Positions 6,546 through 11,669 of a DNA stretch of 11,669 nucleotides are shown in pieces. Source of the DNA: Candidatus Bathyarchaeota archaeon (lineage in GTDB: Archaea; Thermoproteota; Bathyarchaeia; RBG-16-48-13; GCA-020355125); NCBI GenBank assembly GCA_026014905.1, contig JAOZHK010000250.1, forward strand, positions 1-11,669. Direction: 5' to 3'. Position numbers and translations under genes: made by a program. The notes beneath the pieces were generated by a model. It was not told the DNA's origin. It was given only the letters and a program-made list of their open reading frames with translations, and ran no database searches. Position 1 is the first letter of the stretch, and every line of letters starts with the position of its first letter.

Positions 6546-6595
6546 TACGCGTGTGCGTAATGTCCGCGTCTACAAATTCGAGGAGTAATAACTCA
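6546..6595. repeat. Extended CG repeat, copy A
   Basis: A 14-nt alternating tract containing TTACGC-GTGT-GCGTAA (6545-6560), followed by TGTCCGCGTCTACAAATTC and, after a spacer, AACTCAG. The same order of blocks recurs at 8228-8281 with an insertion and a shorter spacer, so at least these two CG elements belong to a larger dispersed repeat. Confidence 0.7.
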
Positions 6596-6601
6596 GTTAC
6601 G

Positions 6602-6609
6602 ACGCGTGT
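6602..6609. repeat. Minor CG element ACGCGTGT
   Basis: Eight alternating bases between copy A and the element at 6685, all three in one 248-nt divergent gap. Confidence 0.45.
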
Positions 6610-6684
6610 CCTGTCTTATGATTCTCGATAGCTAAGTTAGATTAATTTGATGTGTGTTGTGCAGCCTCATCAAATGAGAGGGTA

Positions 6685-6697
6685 ACGCGCGCGCGTA
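6685..6697. repeat. Intergenic CG element, 13 nt alternating, abutting a TATA box
   Basis: A(CG)5TA, ending 3-4 nt before the TATA box at 6701. This mirrors the arrangement of copy A with the divergent promoter at 6531-6540. Confidence 0.8.
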
Positions 6698-6700
6698 GAC

Positions 6701-6709
6701 TATATAAAA
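6701..6709 (+). promoter_or_regulatory. TATA box for the surface protein gene
   Basis: TATATAAAA, centred about 35 nt before the ATG at 6740, which predicts transcription starting around 6730 and a leader of about 10 nt, with no Shine-Dalgarno. The expected BRE position is occupied by the end of the CG element. Confidence 0.65.
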
Positions 6710-6739
6710 GGAAACACTATTTGTTGTGAGTGGTATCGA

Positions 6740-7375
6740 ATGAACAAGTTATGGTTGTCACTGATTAGCATCGTGCTATGCATTGGGTGTATCGCGTCCG
6801 TCACCGTGGTGGCTCAGCTTTTAGTCGGAGTTAAAGAAGGAGACTGGATTGAATACAACATTACCTATACTGGGACGCCTCCAGAGTATTATCCTGAACG
6901 GGCGCGAATCGAAGTCAACGCGGTTGAAGGCACGCAGATCACCGCGGAAATTACCACTCGACGACTCAACGGTACCTCTGATACCCAGAGCGGTACCTTT
7001 GATCTCATAACCGGGACGCCTGAACTCTTACTCATCCCAGCAAATCTGGACCTCGATGACAACTTTTATTCCGACGCTATCGATAATAATATCACCATCA
7101 CGGGAATAGATGACTCCCTCTATGCTTATGCAAGGCGAACTGTGGTATCTGCTACGGTATCTCAGATAGAGTTCTCCTGGGATCAAGCAACAGGCATTCT
7201 GCTTAAAGCCGATCAAACAACCGATGTGTTCACGCAAAAATGGCTGATCGCAGCGACAAATATCTGGCAGGCACAGATGTTTGGCCTCGATCCCACGATG
7301 TTTTATGCGTTACTGTTAGTAGGGATTGCTGTAATCGTGAGTATTGCCATCATTCTGATCAGACGCTTCAGCTAG
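6740..7375 (+). CDS. Exported membrane-anchored surface protein
   Basis: A 211-residue extracytoplasmic protein. Residues 5-25 form an N-terminal hydrophobic signal or anchor segment (LWLSLISIVLCIGCIASVTV). GVKEGDWIEYNITYTGTPP at 30-48 is a signature I know from exported proteins of Bathyarchaeota, Thorarchaeota and Thermoplasmata-type archaea. It is followed by a beta-rich ectodomain with repeated hydroxyl and acidic residues, and a C-terminal membrane helix at about 186-207 with a short basic tail RRFS. It is thus probably anchored with the bulk outside. Function unknown; such proteins are often surface or lipocalin-like receptors. Two N-x-S/T sites in the ectodomain (NIT, NGT) could be glycosylated. 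The stop is TAG, inside GCTAGC and 2 nt before a CG element. It is transcribed alone from the TATA box at 6701. Confidence 0.8.
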   Translation: MNKLWLSLISIVLCIGCIASVTVVAQLLVGVKEGDWIEYNITYTGTPPEYYPERARIEVNAVEGTQITAEITTRRLNGTSDTQSGTFDLITGTPELLLIPANLDLDDNFYSDAIDNNITITGIDDSLYAYARRTVVSATVSQIEFSWDQATGILLKADQTTDVFTQKWLIAATNIWQAQMFGLDPTMFYALLLVGIAVIVSIAIILIRRFS

Positions 7376-7377
7376 CC

Positions 7378-7387
7378 ACGCGCGCGT
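7378..7387. repeat. Intergenic CG element ACGCGCGCGT
   Basis: The exact core of the series, 2 nt after the TAG stop of the surface protein gene. With the flanking CCA and TGG it makes the 14-bp palindrome from 7377 to 7388 and beyond. GCTAGC (7371-7376) adjoins it. Confidence 0.8.
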
Positions 7388-7560
7388 TGGCTCCTCGGTG
7401 TGTATATGTGAAGTGCCAAACCAATTCTGGTGTATGCGCGTGAGGTGCGAACAATACAAGATGAGAGCGTGACGGCGGTCAACCTACGTGAAGATCTCGC
7501 CACGCCCTCATTATTATAAGTAAGTTGTCTGCAATAAAAGCATAATCACAAGTATTTGCT

Positions 7561-7580
7561 TTTGCTTGCTAGCGAGCGAA
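7561..7580. repeat. Near-palindrome centred on GCTAGC after the HAD gene
   Basis: TTTGCTTGC-TA-GCGAGCGAA: nine base pairs around a TA centre, two of them T-G. The loop is too small for a normal RNA terminator, so a protein site or cruciform is more likely. It begins a few bases beyond the HAD stop codon. Confidence 0.4.
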
Positions 7581-7585
7581 AAGGA

Positions 7586-8062
7586 CTATTTATTCGCTAA
7601 AAACTTGAGTATTTCATTGAGTGAATGAATCGTGTGATCAGGCTGTTCCCAATCCATTGGCTGATACTCTTCATGATGTTGTATGAGCACAGTTGTCATC
7701 CCAACACAATTGCCGCCAAAAATATCCGTGGAGATGGTATTGCCAACCATGATCGCTTCATCGGGCGTGACATCTAGTTGTCGTAAGGTATCTTCAAAGA
7801 TCTGTGCGGTCGGCTTACTCATGCCAACACCACTTGATACAGTGATGACATCGAAGTATTCGTGAATGTTTGCTTCGCGAAGGACCTCATGAACATGTTC
7901 AACGGTTGTCGTGGGATAAACATTGGTGATGAGTGCGAGCTTGTATTGTTTGTTGAGTATTTGGAGTACTTCATGGGTTTCAGGAAATGTTTGAATGCGT
8001 CCGAGTGGATTGCCTTGAATAATTAGCGTATTGCCTAGATCAAACACAATTGCTTTAATCAG
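7586..8062 (-). CDS. Capless HAD-superfamily hydrolase, probable CTG start
   Basis: A haloacid dehalogenase superfamily hydrolase, probably a phosphatase, of 158 residues if it starts at CTG 8062. That start gives the complete first strand (L/M)IKAIVFDLGNTL, with nucleophile Asp8, and GAGG ends 8 nt upstream (8074-8071). The first conventional start, GTG 8047, would remove most of strand 1, and an in-frame TGA blocks longer forms. Other motifs: LITN near 44-47, Lys83 in GMSKP, and VGNTISTD near 106-113. The +2 residue after the nucleophile is Gly instead of Asp, as in YihX-type members (DLGN). The usual helical cap between motif I and FPETHEVL is missing, so the active site is open and may accept large substrates. 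The stop is TAG. No linked pathway gene is nearby. Confidence 0.8.
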   Translation of the reverse strand: MIKAIVFDLGNTLIIQGNPLGRIQTFPETHEVLQILNKQYKLALITNVYPTTTVEHVHEVLREANIHEYFDVITVSSGVGMSKPTAQIFEDTLRQLDVTPDEAIMVGNTISTDIFGGNCVGMTTVLIQHHEEYQPMDWEQPDHTIHSLNEILKFLANK

Positions 8063-8389
8063 CGGTCATTCCTCACAATTCAAGACACTTGTAATCGCTG
8101 TCTTATTTGGTTTATTAACACTAATCAATGCAGCACATCAGATCTGCACATTCTAGCCAAAACCACGTTTGACTCTTTCAGCTTTGTTTCTTTGCATAGT
8201 GCTAGCCATTCACACCGCGCCCACACCACGCGTGCGCGTAACAGAAGGATGATGTCCGCGTCCACAAATTCAAAAACTCAGCCCGTACATCATTTGTGGT
8301 GATAAAGTGATTACTTTTCTATCCTATCTGAACTGATAAATACTGAAAGCGCGATATATTTTTTCTTAAACATCGAGGTGTCATTAAAA
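8063..8389. other. Divergent gap upstream of the HAD and isomerase-like genes
   Basis: 327 nt without a gene. It contains GCTAGC at 8201-8206, repeat copy B at 8228-8281, and TATA-like candidates for the plus-strand gene at about 8336-8342 and 8353-8360. Only the first of these leaves room for the Shine-Dalgarno at 8375 in the transcript. Confidence 0.5.
8228..8281. repeat. Extended CG repeat, copy B
   Basis: ACGCGTGCGCGTA (13 nt alternating), then a short spacer, then ATGTCCGCGTCCACAAATTC and AACTCAG. It matches copy A at 6546-6595 block for block, with one C/T difference in the long shared block. It lies about 110-160 nt upstream of the isomerase-like gene. Confidence 0.7.
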
Positions 8390-8689
8390 ATGTGGTATTT
8401 TGTCGATCTCAATATCGATCCGAAAGACCTTACCCTTGACGAGTTGTGGGATCTTTGGGCAGAAGAAGCTAAAACTGCTGGTTCGGGACCTGAGGGTTCC
8501 GTGATCTGTGCGATGAAAGTGGTTGGACAGCGTCGAGTACTGGTGGTGCTGAATGCGGAATCCCATGCCCAAATCGATCGGATGATGATGGCGGGGATGC
8601 CGATGGCTCATCACTTTGAAGTCAATGAAATCACACCTGTCCGCAACTATGCTGACTTTGCCAAAGACGTCATCAACCGATGGAAGTAA
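8390..8689 (+). CDS. Muconolactone-isomerase-like small protein
   Basis: A 99-residue cytosolic protein with a ferredoxin-like alpha-beta pattern. MWYFVDLNIDPKDLTLDELW then DLWAEEAKTA resembles the strand-helix start of muconolactone delta-isomerase-like proteins. A middle strand pair (VICAMKVVG, RRVLVVLNAES) is followed by an AHHFEVNEITPVRNYADF segment that suits the last strand. These proteins form dimers or decamers; muconate chemistry is not implied, since no other aromatic-degradation gene is present. The ATG at 8390 is chosen because GAGGTG (8375-8380) lies 9 nt upstream; the in-frame GTG at 8378 is itself part of that Shine-Dalgarno. Stop TAA, followed by a T-rich terminator. Confidence 0.65.
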   Translation: MWYFVDLNIDPKDLTLDELWDLWAEEAKTAGSGPEGSVICAMKVVGQRRVLVVLNAESHAQIDRMMMAGMPMAHHFEVNEITPVRNYADFAKDVINRWK

Positions 8690-8718
8690 AACCGGACAAC
8701 AATCACACTAAATTTCCA

Positions 8719-8734
8719 TCCCTTTTCTTTTTTT
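8719..8734 (+). terminator. T-rich terminator after the isomerase-like gene
   Basis: TTTTC followed by a run of T, about 35 nt beyond the stop. Archaeal RNA polymerase terminates at such tracts without needing a hairpin. The remaining 8735-8886 between the two convergent genes holds nothing recognisable, and no CG element. Confidence 0.5.
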
Positions 8735-8886
8735 GAAGTTTGAAATTCGAGATCGCCCTATGTCTGTTTCAAGAGGATCTTAGACTGGATGTGTAAACTA
8801 TCTCGATAGTAGCGGCTGTAGATGTATTTATCGCCGTGAGTAATTCCGGTTGCGCATGAACCTAAACGTTATCATCAACTGACTAG

Positions 8887-10170
8887 TTAGCTCATCGTCT
8901 CGAGAGCTTTCAATAGACGAAGAGCTTCCTCTGGAGTATTATATTGGACGAAGCTAGCCCTAATCATGGTAGGACTCTTGTAGACCTCGTGGACTTTCGA
9001 GTAAAAATTCTCTGTCCTCATGGCGATGGCGTGCTGAGTCCAGAGTCGTTTGACGACCTCATCTTCTCTGCGTCCATCAATCTTAAATGAAAAGGTGGGA
9101 TCTCGCTCATCCAATCTCGCAGGGTCAGTGAGGCCATAAACTTTCACGTGAGGCATCTGGTTGAGGCCTGGGGTGTCTCCAGAGCCTGTAAGTATGATTC
9201 TCGAGAGTTCCTTCTCATACCTTTCGACTGCGGTCAAAGCCACCTTCAGATCCCTACTTCTACCCGAGTAGTGACCACACTCGTTCTTGAACTCTTCCTC
9301 AACCTGCTCTGCCAGCCATTGATGGTGATCAATGACACCGTTGATTGCAGCGAATTTCGCTTGGTCTCTTGTCCCCCACTCCCAGCTATGAGGCGGATGA
9401 TCAGGCGCCGGTTTTACCTTGTATGGCTCCAGCGCCTCCAACAGCTTCTCCTTTCCATACATGAAGCTCCCGTGGGCACTGAACAACTTGTAGCCTGAGA
9501 AGATAAGAAAGTCGCAATTCAAGGCCTGAACATCCATGGGGCCGTGAGCGATATGATGAACAGCATCTACAATACAGTAAGCTTCCACCTCACGGGCCAT
9601 CTTCATAACTTTCTGTAATGACGTTTTAGTCCCGAGGACATTAGAAGCCGCTGAGACCGTGACGACTCGCGTCTTCTCGTCGATGAGACTTCCGAGATGA
9701 TCTAGATCTAGAGTTCCCTCTTCGAGATCTAATCGGGTAAACCTCGCCTCCTTAAGCAGACCTCTCGCTTCCAGTTCCAGCCATGGGTTTAGGTTTGCGT
9801 AGTGTTCATAGTTCGTTATCACTGCATTCTCCGTACCCGTCAGCTGCTTCCCAATGGCGTAGCTCAGGCCGAAGAATAGGCTCGTCGCAGACTCACCTGA
9901 TACAATTGTCTCAAGGGATGGTGCGTTAAGGAGATCCGCAACGGCTTTTCTTCCTTCGAGAATAACCTCATCTGCCCCCTGTGACTCATTAAATATGCCA
10001 TTAACATTTGCACTATAGTTGACTCTAGCCAGAGCCTCAGCCTCAGCGGATTTACCAACTACAAGGGTTCCTGTACCGTTATCCAGAAAAGCTCTTTTCC
10101 GGTCAAAGGCATCTTTTTCGGCTCTAGGAAACTTGGCTCGAATCTTCTTGATTAGATCGTTATTAAACAC
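8887..10170 (-). CDS. Class V PLP enzyme, cysteine-desulfurase-like (VC1184-type)
   Basis: A 427-residue fold-type I PLP enzyme of aminotransferase class V. The family order is clear: FLDNGTGTLV at 28-37; a GESATSLFFGL cofactor phosphate segment at 92-102; YEHYANLNPW at 121-130, giving the ring-stacking His123; SAASNVLGT at 173-181; Asp202 and His205 in VDAVHHIAHGPMDVQAL; and Lys228 in SGYKLF, which forms the internal aldimine. The DAVH...GPMDVQAL..DF stretch matches the 'cysteine desulfurase family, VC1184 subfamily' as I remember it. No cysteine is seen in the mobile loop (about 325-345) where desulfurases carry the catalytic Cys, so sulfur transfer is doubtful; a decarboxylase, lyase or aminotransferase role is possible. 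The start is GTG at 10170 with GAGGT at 10182-10178. Stop TAA. No iron-sulfur assembly partner is adjacent. Confidence 0.85.
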   Translation of the reverse strand: MFNNDLIKKIRAKFPRAEKDAFDRKRAFLDNGTGTLVVGKSAEAEALARVNYSANVNGIFNESQGADEVILEGRKAVADLLNAPSLETIVSGESATSLFFGLSYAIGKQLTGTENAVITNYEHYANLNPWLELEARGLLKEARFTRLDLEEGTLDLDHLGSLIDEKTRVVTVSAASNVLGTKTSLQKVMKMAREVEAYCIVDAVHHIAHGPMDVQALNCDFLIFSGYKLFSAHGSFMYGKEKLLEALEPYKVKPAPDHPPHSWEWGTRDQAKFAAINGVIDHHQWLAEQVEEEFKNECGHYSGRSRDLKVALTAVERYEKELSRIILTGSGDTPGLNQMPHVKVYGLTDPARLDERDPTFSFKIDGRREDEVVKRLWTQHAIAMRTENFYSKVHEVYKSPTMIRASFVQYNTPEEALRLLKALETMS

Positions 10171-10206
10171 GCCCGTAACCTCAAGTTACTAGACGAGTCT
10201 GCAGCG

Positions 10207-10219
10207 TATATGTTTTGGG
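10207..10219 (-). promoter_or_regulatory. Probable TATA box for the class V PLP gene
   Basis: AAAACATATACG on the minus strand. Transcription would begin near 10187, leaving the Shine-Dalgarno at 10182 inside a leader of about 17 nt, so the spacing is self-consistent. Confidence 0.4.
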
Positions 10220-10270
10220 CTAATCTAGCGTCTTAAAAAATATCGTAAACCCCAGAGCGTCATAACAGTT

Positions 10271-10290
10271 ACGCGCGCGTGTGCATACAT
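10271..10290. repeat. Intergenic CG element, 20 nt alternating
   Basis: ACGCGCGCGT continues without a break into GTGCATACAT. It lies between the divergent PLP gene and the small barrel protein gene, 80 nt before the start codon of the latter. Confidence 0.85.
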
Positions 10291-10324
10291 CTACCCATAA
10301 CCCAAACAGTTTTTAGAAAATGAA

Positions 10325-10336
10325 AAGACATGTCTT
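10325..10336. promoter_or_regulatory. 12-bp palindrome AAGACATGTCTT upstream of the 10370 gene
   Basis: A perfect palindrome about 35 nt before the start codon, just downstream of an AT-rich, TATA-like stretch near 10310-10320. Its position fits a transcription-factor operator. The palindrome is seen; the role is inferred. Confidence 0.35.
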
Positions 10337-10369
10337 ACGTAACAAATACAAATGAGGGGGAATGAAACG

Positions 10370-10708
10370 ATGTTACGAATTTTTAACTTTAACATCAAAG
10401 AGGGAAAAATAAAAGAGTTTCAACAATTCATCAAAGATAACGAAGCGACAAAAGCTGCGCATGCTCCATCAGGATGGAAGTACATAGGGACATATTTCTA
10501 CGTTCTTGGATTTGGACCATATCATGGCATGACGATTTGGGAAATTACGGATTACGCCGATTTAGATGCGTTACGGGATCATGATGATCCCATCTATTGG
10601 ACGTTGATCGAACAATACCTCGATTTACTCACCAACGAGGCAACGCCCGGCTGGTTGCTACGCGAAGTGGGAGATACCCAAATAACCGAGAAGAAAAAAG
10701 AATTATAA
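10370..10708 (+). CDS. Small alpha-beta-barrel-like protein (Dabb/NIPSNAP-like), function unknown
   Basis: A 112-residue cytosolic protein. MLRIFNFNIKEGKIKEFQQF at 1-20 is a strand plus helix of the 'intake of K-E-G-K, then helix' sort seen in dimeric alpha-beta-barrel proteins. HAPSGWKYIGTYFYVLGFGP gives a second strand pair, YHGMTIWEITDYADLDALRD a strand and helix, and the end is charged (QITEKKKEL). Members of such families are often small monooxygenases or stress proteins; no active residues can be named here. The ATG at 10370 follows a strong GAGGGGG (10354-10360) by 9 nt; the in-frame ATG at 10352 lies upstream of that site and is rejected. Stop TAA. Confidence 0.6.
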   Translation: MLRIFNFNIKEGKIKEFQQFIKDNEATKAAHAPSGWKYIGTYFYVLGFGPYHGMTIWEITDYADLDALRDHDDPIYWTLIEQYLDLLTNEATPGWLLREVGDTQITEKKKEL

Positions 10709-10758
10709 GTTCCAAAAAAATAGCGTTGATATCAATCGTCCACGTTAGTCACCGTAGA

Positions 10759-10769
10759 ATACGCGCGTA
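10759..10769. repeat. Intergenic CG element ATACGCGCGTA
   Basis: 11 nt alternating, with the TACGCGCGTA palindromic core at 10760-10769. First of three elements in this gap. Confidence 0.75.
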
Positions 10770-10815
10770 ATGGATGAATGATCAGTCCTCTACTCCTTGC
10801 CCCACCAAATACTAG

Positions 10816-10825
10816 GTGCGCGCGT
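10816..10825. repeat. Intergenic CG element GTGCGCGCGT
   Basis: 10 nt alternating, close to a CTAG at 10812-10815. Confidence 0.7.
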
Positions 10826-10988
10826 TTGTATTCAATGTGTTTTCCCACTCCTAGAGAAAACATTCGATTTCAGGCACATTCTGAGTCGATTGATATTTGT
10901 TGTTGTCGGCTATTCATCTAAATTTGTATTTTCTATTCGCACGTGGGACTCTCGGATTGATTCGAACCAAGACGTTGAAAGCGTTTAA

Positions 10989-11006
10989 ACGCGCGCACGT
11001 ACATAC
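10989..11006. repeat. Intergenic CG element, 18 nt alternating
   Basis: ACGCGCGCACGTACATAC, about 43 nt before the methyltransferase start codon and the nearest element to that gene. Confidence 0.8.
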
Positions 11007-11048
11007 CTTCATTTGTCGTATATGCAATACTGATAGAGGGAACGAACG

Positions 11049-11669
11049 ATGATCAGTCTACTAGAAATTGCGGAAAGAGCGCGTTCAGGACCCAAATTGA
11101 CGGATAAAGAATGGGGATTGACCCTCTTTAAAACACTGCAGGAGCTCATTATTCAACACGATCTAAAGCAGCAAAGCCCAGAACGTTTTTACGAAGTGGA
11201 TGATGAGTATGCAGATGCGCTGTTTCAGGCTGGTGTTGACCTCCTCGGTGAACTGGGCGTGTATTGCACACATACGCATAGGACCATACGGTTCTCTGAA
11301 GACGAAGTGCGAGACGCATTAAGGGAAGTACCGTCCACCGTCAAGATTGGTGAGGGTCGCGACCAACGCGTGTGGCGGAAACGCGTGATCGAGGACCCAC
11401 GCCCTCCGGGCATCAATGTCGCGGGGCATGGTCCTTGGTCAGATGCGTTGATACCTCTCCCCATCATTGTGCGTGAGCTCGTTCGACATGATCGGGTAGA
11501 CTTGATCGAGGGCTATATGTACAATCATCTTGATGGGTGGGAGATCCATACAATGGCTTCCCGAGCCTACGCGGCGCGGCGAGCAGTCGCCCACGTGCGA
11601 GAGGGGCTCGCCATGGCGGGGCGCGCAGGGTTAGCCATCACCTATTATCCAGTGTTAACCGATGGCTTC
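11049..11669 (+). CDS. MtmB-like (monomethylamine) methyltransferase, N-terminal 207 residues, apparently without pyrrolysine
   Basis: The first 207 residues of a homologue of the monomethylamine methyltransferase MtmB, a TIM-barrel enzyme that moves a methyl group from a methylamine to a cognate corrinoid protein. Matches to methanogen MtmB, from memory, include LFQAGVDLLGELGVYCTHTHR (58-78), the GEGRDQRVWRKR block (101-112), GPWSDALIPLPI (128-139) and EGLAMAGRAG (185-194). The alignment keeps a constant offset of 4 residues to Methanosarcina MtmB. That places Thr198 (ACC, 11640-11642) where that enzyme has pyrrolysine 202, and the following GPETS motif is absent; there is no in-frame TAG. 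The substrate may therefore differ, as for non-Pyl relatives of MttB. The ATG at 11049 follows AGAGGGA at 11035-11041. The corrinoid partner is not in the window. Confidence 0.85.
   Translation, partial: MISLLEIAERARSGPKLTDKEWGLTLFKTLQELIIQHDLKQQSPERFYEVDDEYADALFQAGVDLLGELGVYCTHTHRTIRFSEDEVRDALREVPSTVKIGEGRDQRVWRKRVIEDPRPPGINVAGHGPWSDALIPLPIIVRELVRHDRVDLIEGYMYNHLDGWEIHTMASRAYAARRAVAHVREGLAMAGRAGLAITYYPVLTDGF

Larger units (their letters stand above)
10709..11048. other. Gap upstream of the methyltransferase gene with three CG elements
   Basis: 340 nt without a supportable gene. It holds three elements (10759, 10816, 10989) and a weak TATA-like CGTATATGCA at about 11017-11026, which is too close to the Shine-Dalgarno at 11035 to be a convincing promoter. 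A 63-codon frame at 10797-10988 shows no protein-like pattern. Confidence 0.5.

Noticed and set aside
7464..7509. Imperfect hairpin after the surface protein gene as a terminator
   Set aside because: The arms pair poorly, the loop is long, and no T-run follows.
605..8047. Genome-wide reassignment of TAG to an amino acid
   Set aside because: Five of 11 visible gene ends use TAG at positions that fit the natural ends of their protein families, for example the VOC protein and the HAD.
10797..10988. 63-codon plus-strand frame between two CG elements
   Set aside because: Its start and end lie amid repeat elements, with no ribosome site and no recognisable domain.
296..11006. CG elements as a CRISPR array
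   Set aside because: The units are single, irregularly spaced and separated by genes; there are no spacers of uniform length and no cas genes.

Overview
The window looks like a stretch of an archaeal chromosome, most likely Asgard (Thorarchaeota-like) or a related mesophilic lineage. Three things point there. Several genes have archaeal TATA boxes with short leaders, and Shine-Dalgarno motifs are used inconsistently. The surface protein at 6740 carries a 'GVKEGDWIEY' opening that I associate with archaeal exported proteins. An MtmB-type methylamine methyltransferase sits at the right edge. The lineage is inference; no rRNA or other phylogenetic marker is present.

Layout, left to right: the 5' part of malate dehydrogenase (minus); a gap with a possible integrase remnant and a tRNA-like fragment; a DUF362 protein (minus); an OFA-like MFS transporter interrupted by an in-frame TAG near the end of its first membrane helix (minus); a four-helix membrane protein of unknown function (plus); a small PH/GRAM-like protein (minus); two VOC/glyoxalase-fold proteins (minus); a small conserved hypothetical (minus); an exported, membrane-anchored surface protein (plus); a capless HAD hydrolase with a probable CTG start (minus); a muconolactone-isomerase-like small protein (plus); a class V PLP enzyme of the cysteine-desulfurase-like group (minus); a small alpha-beta-barrel-like protein (plus); and the N-terminal 207 codons of an MtmB homologue (plus) that runs off the end.

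The genes do not form an obvious operon. Nearly every gene is separated from the next by 100-340 nt and orientations alternate, so they are probably single transcription units. The contents (dehydrogenase, transporter, VOC proteins, HAD, PLP enzyme, methyltransferase) suggest miscellaneous small-molecule metabolism, not one pathway.

The most unusual feature lies between the genes. Eleven of the 13 gaps carry a short palindromic alternating purine-pyrimidine element built on ACGCGCGCGT (up to 29 nt of perfect alternation at 6045-6073). The hexamer CGCGCG occurs at 13 sites, all in gaps, and I found none in coding sequence. The palindrome GCTAGC is also concentrated in gaps, often next to these elements. 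At two divergent promoters (6491 minus and 6740 plus) the CG element ends about 4 nt upstream of the TATA box. This family of elements is not explained by the genes and is the best candidate for something undescribed. The next most interesting points are the MtmB homologue with Thr at the expected pyrrolysine position and the amber-interrupted transporter.
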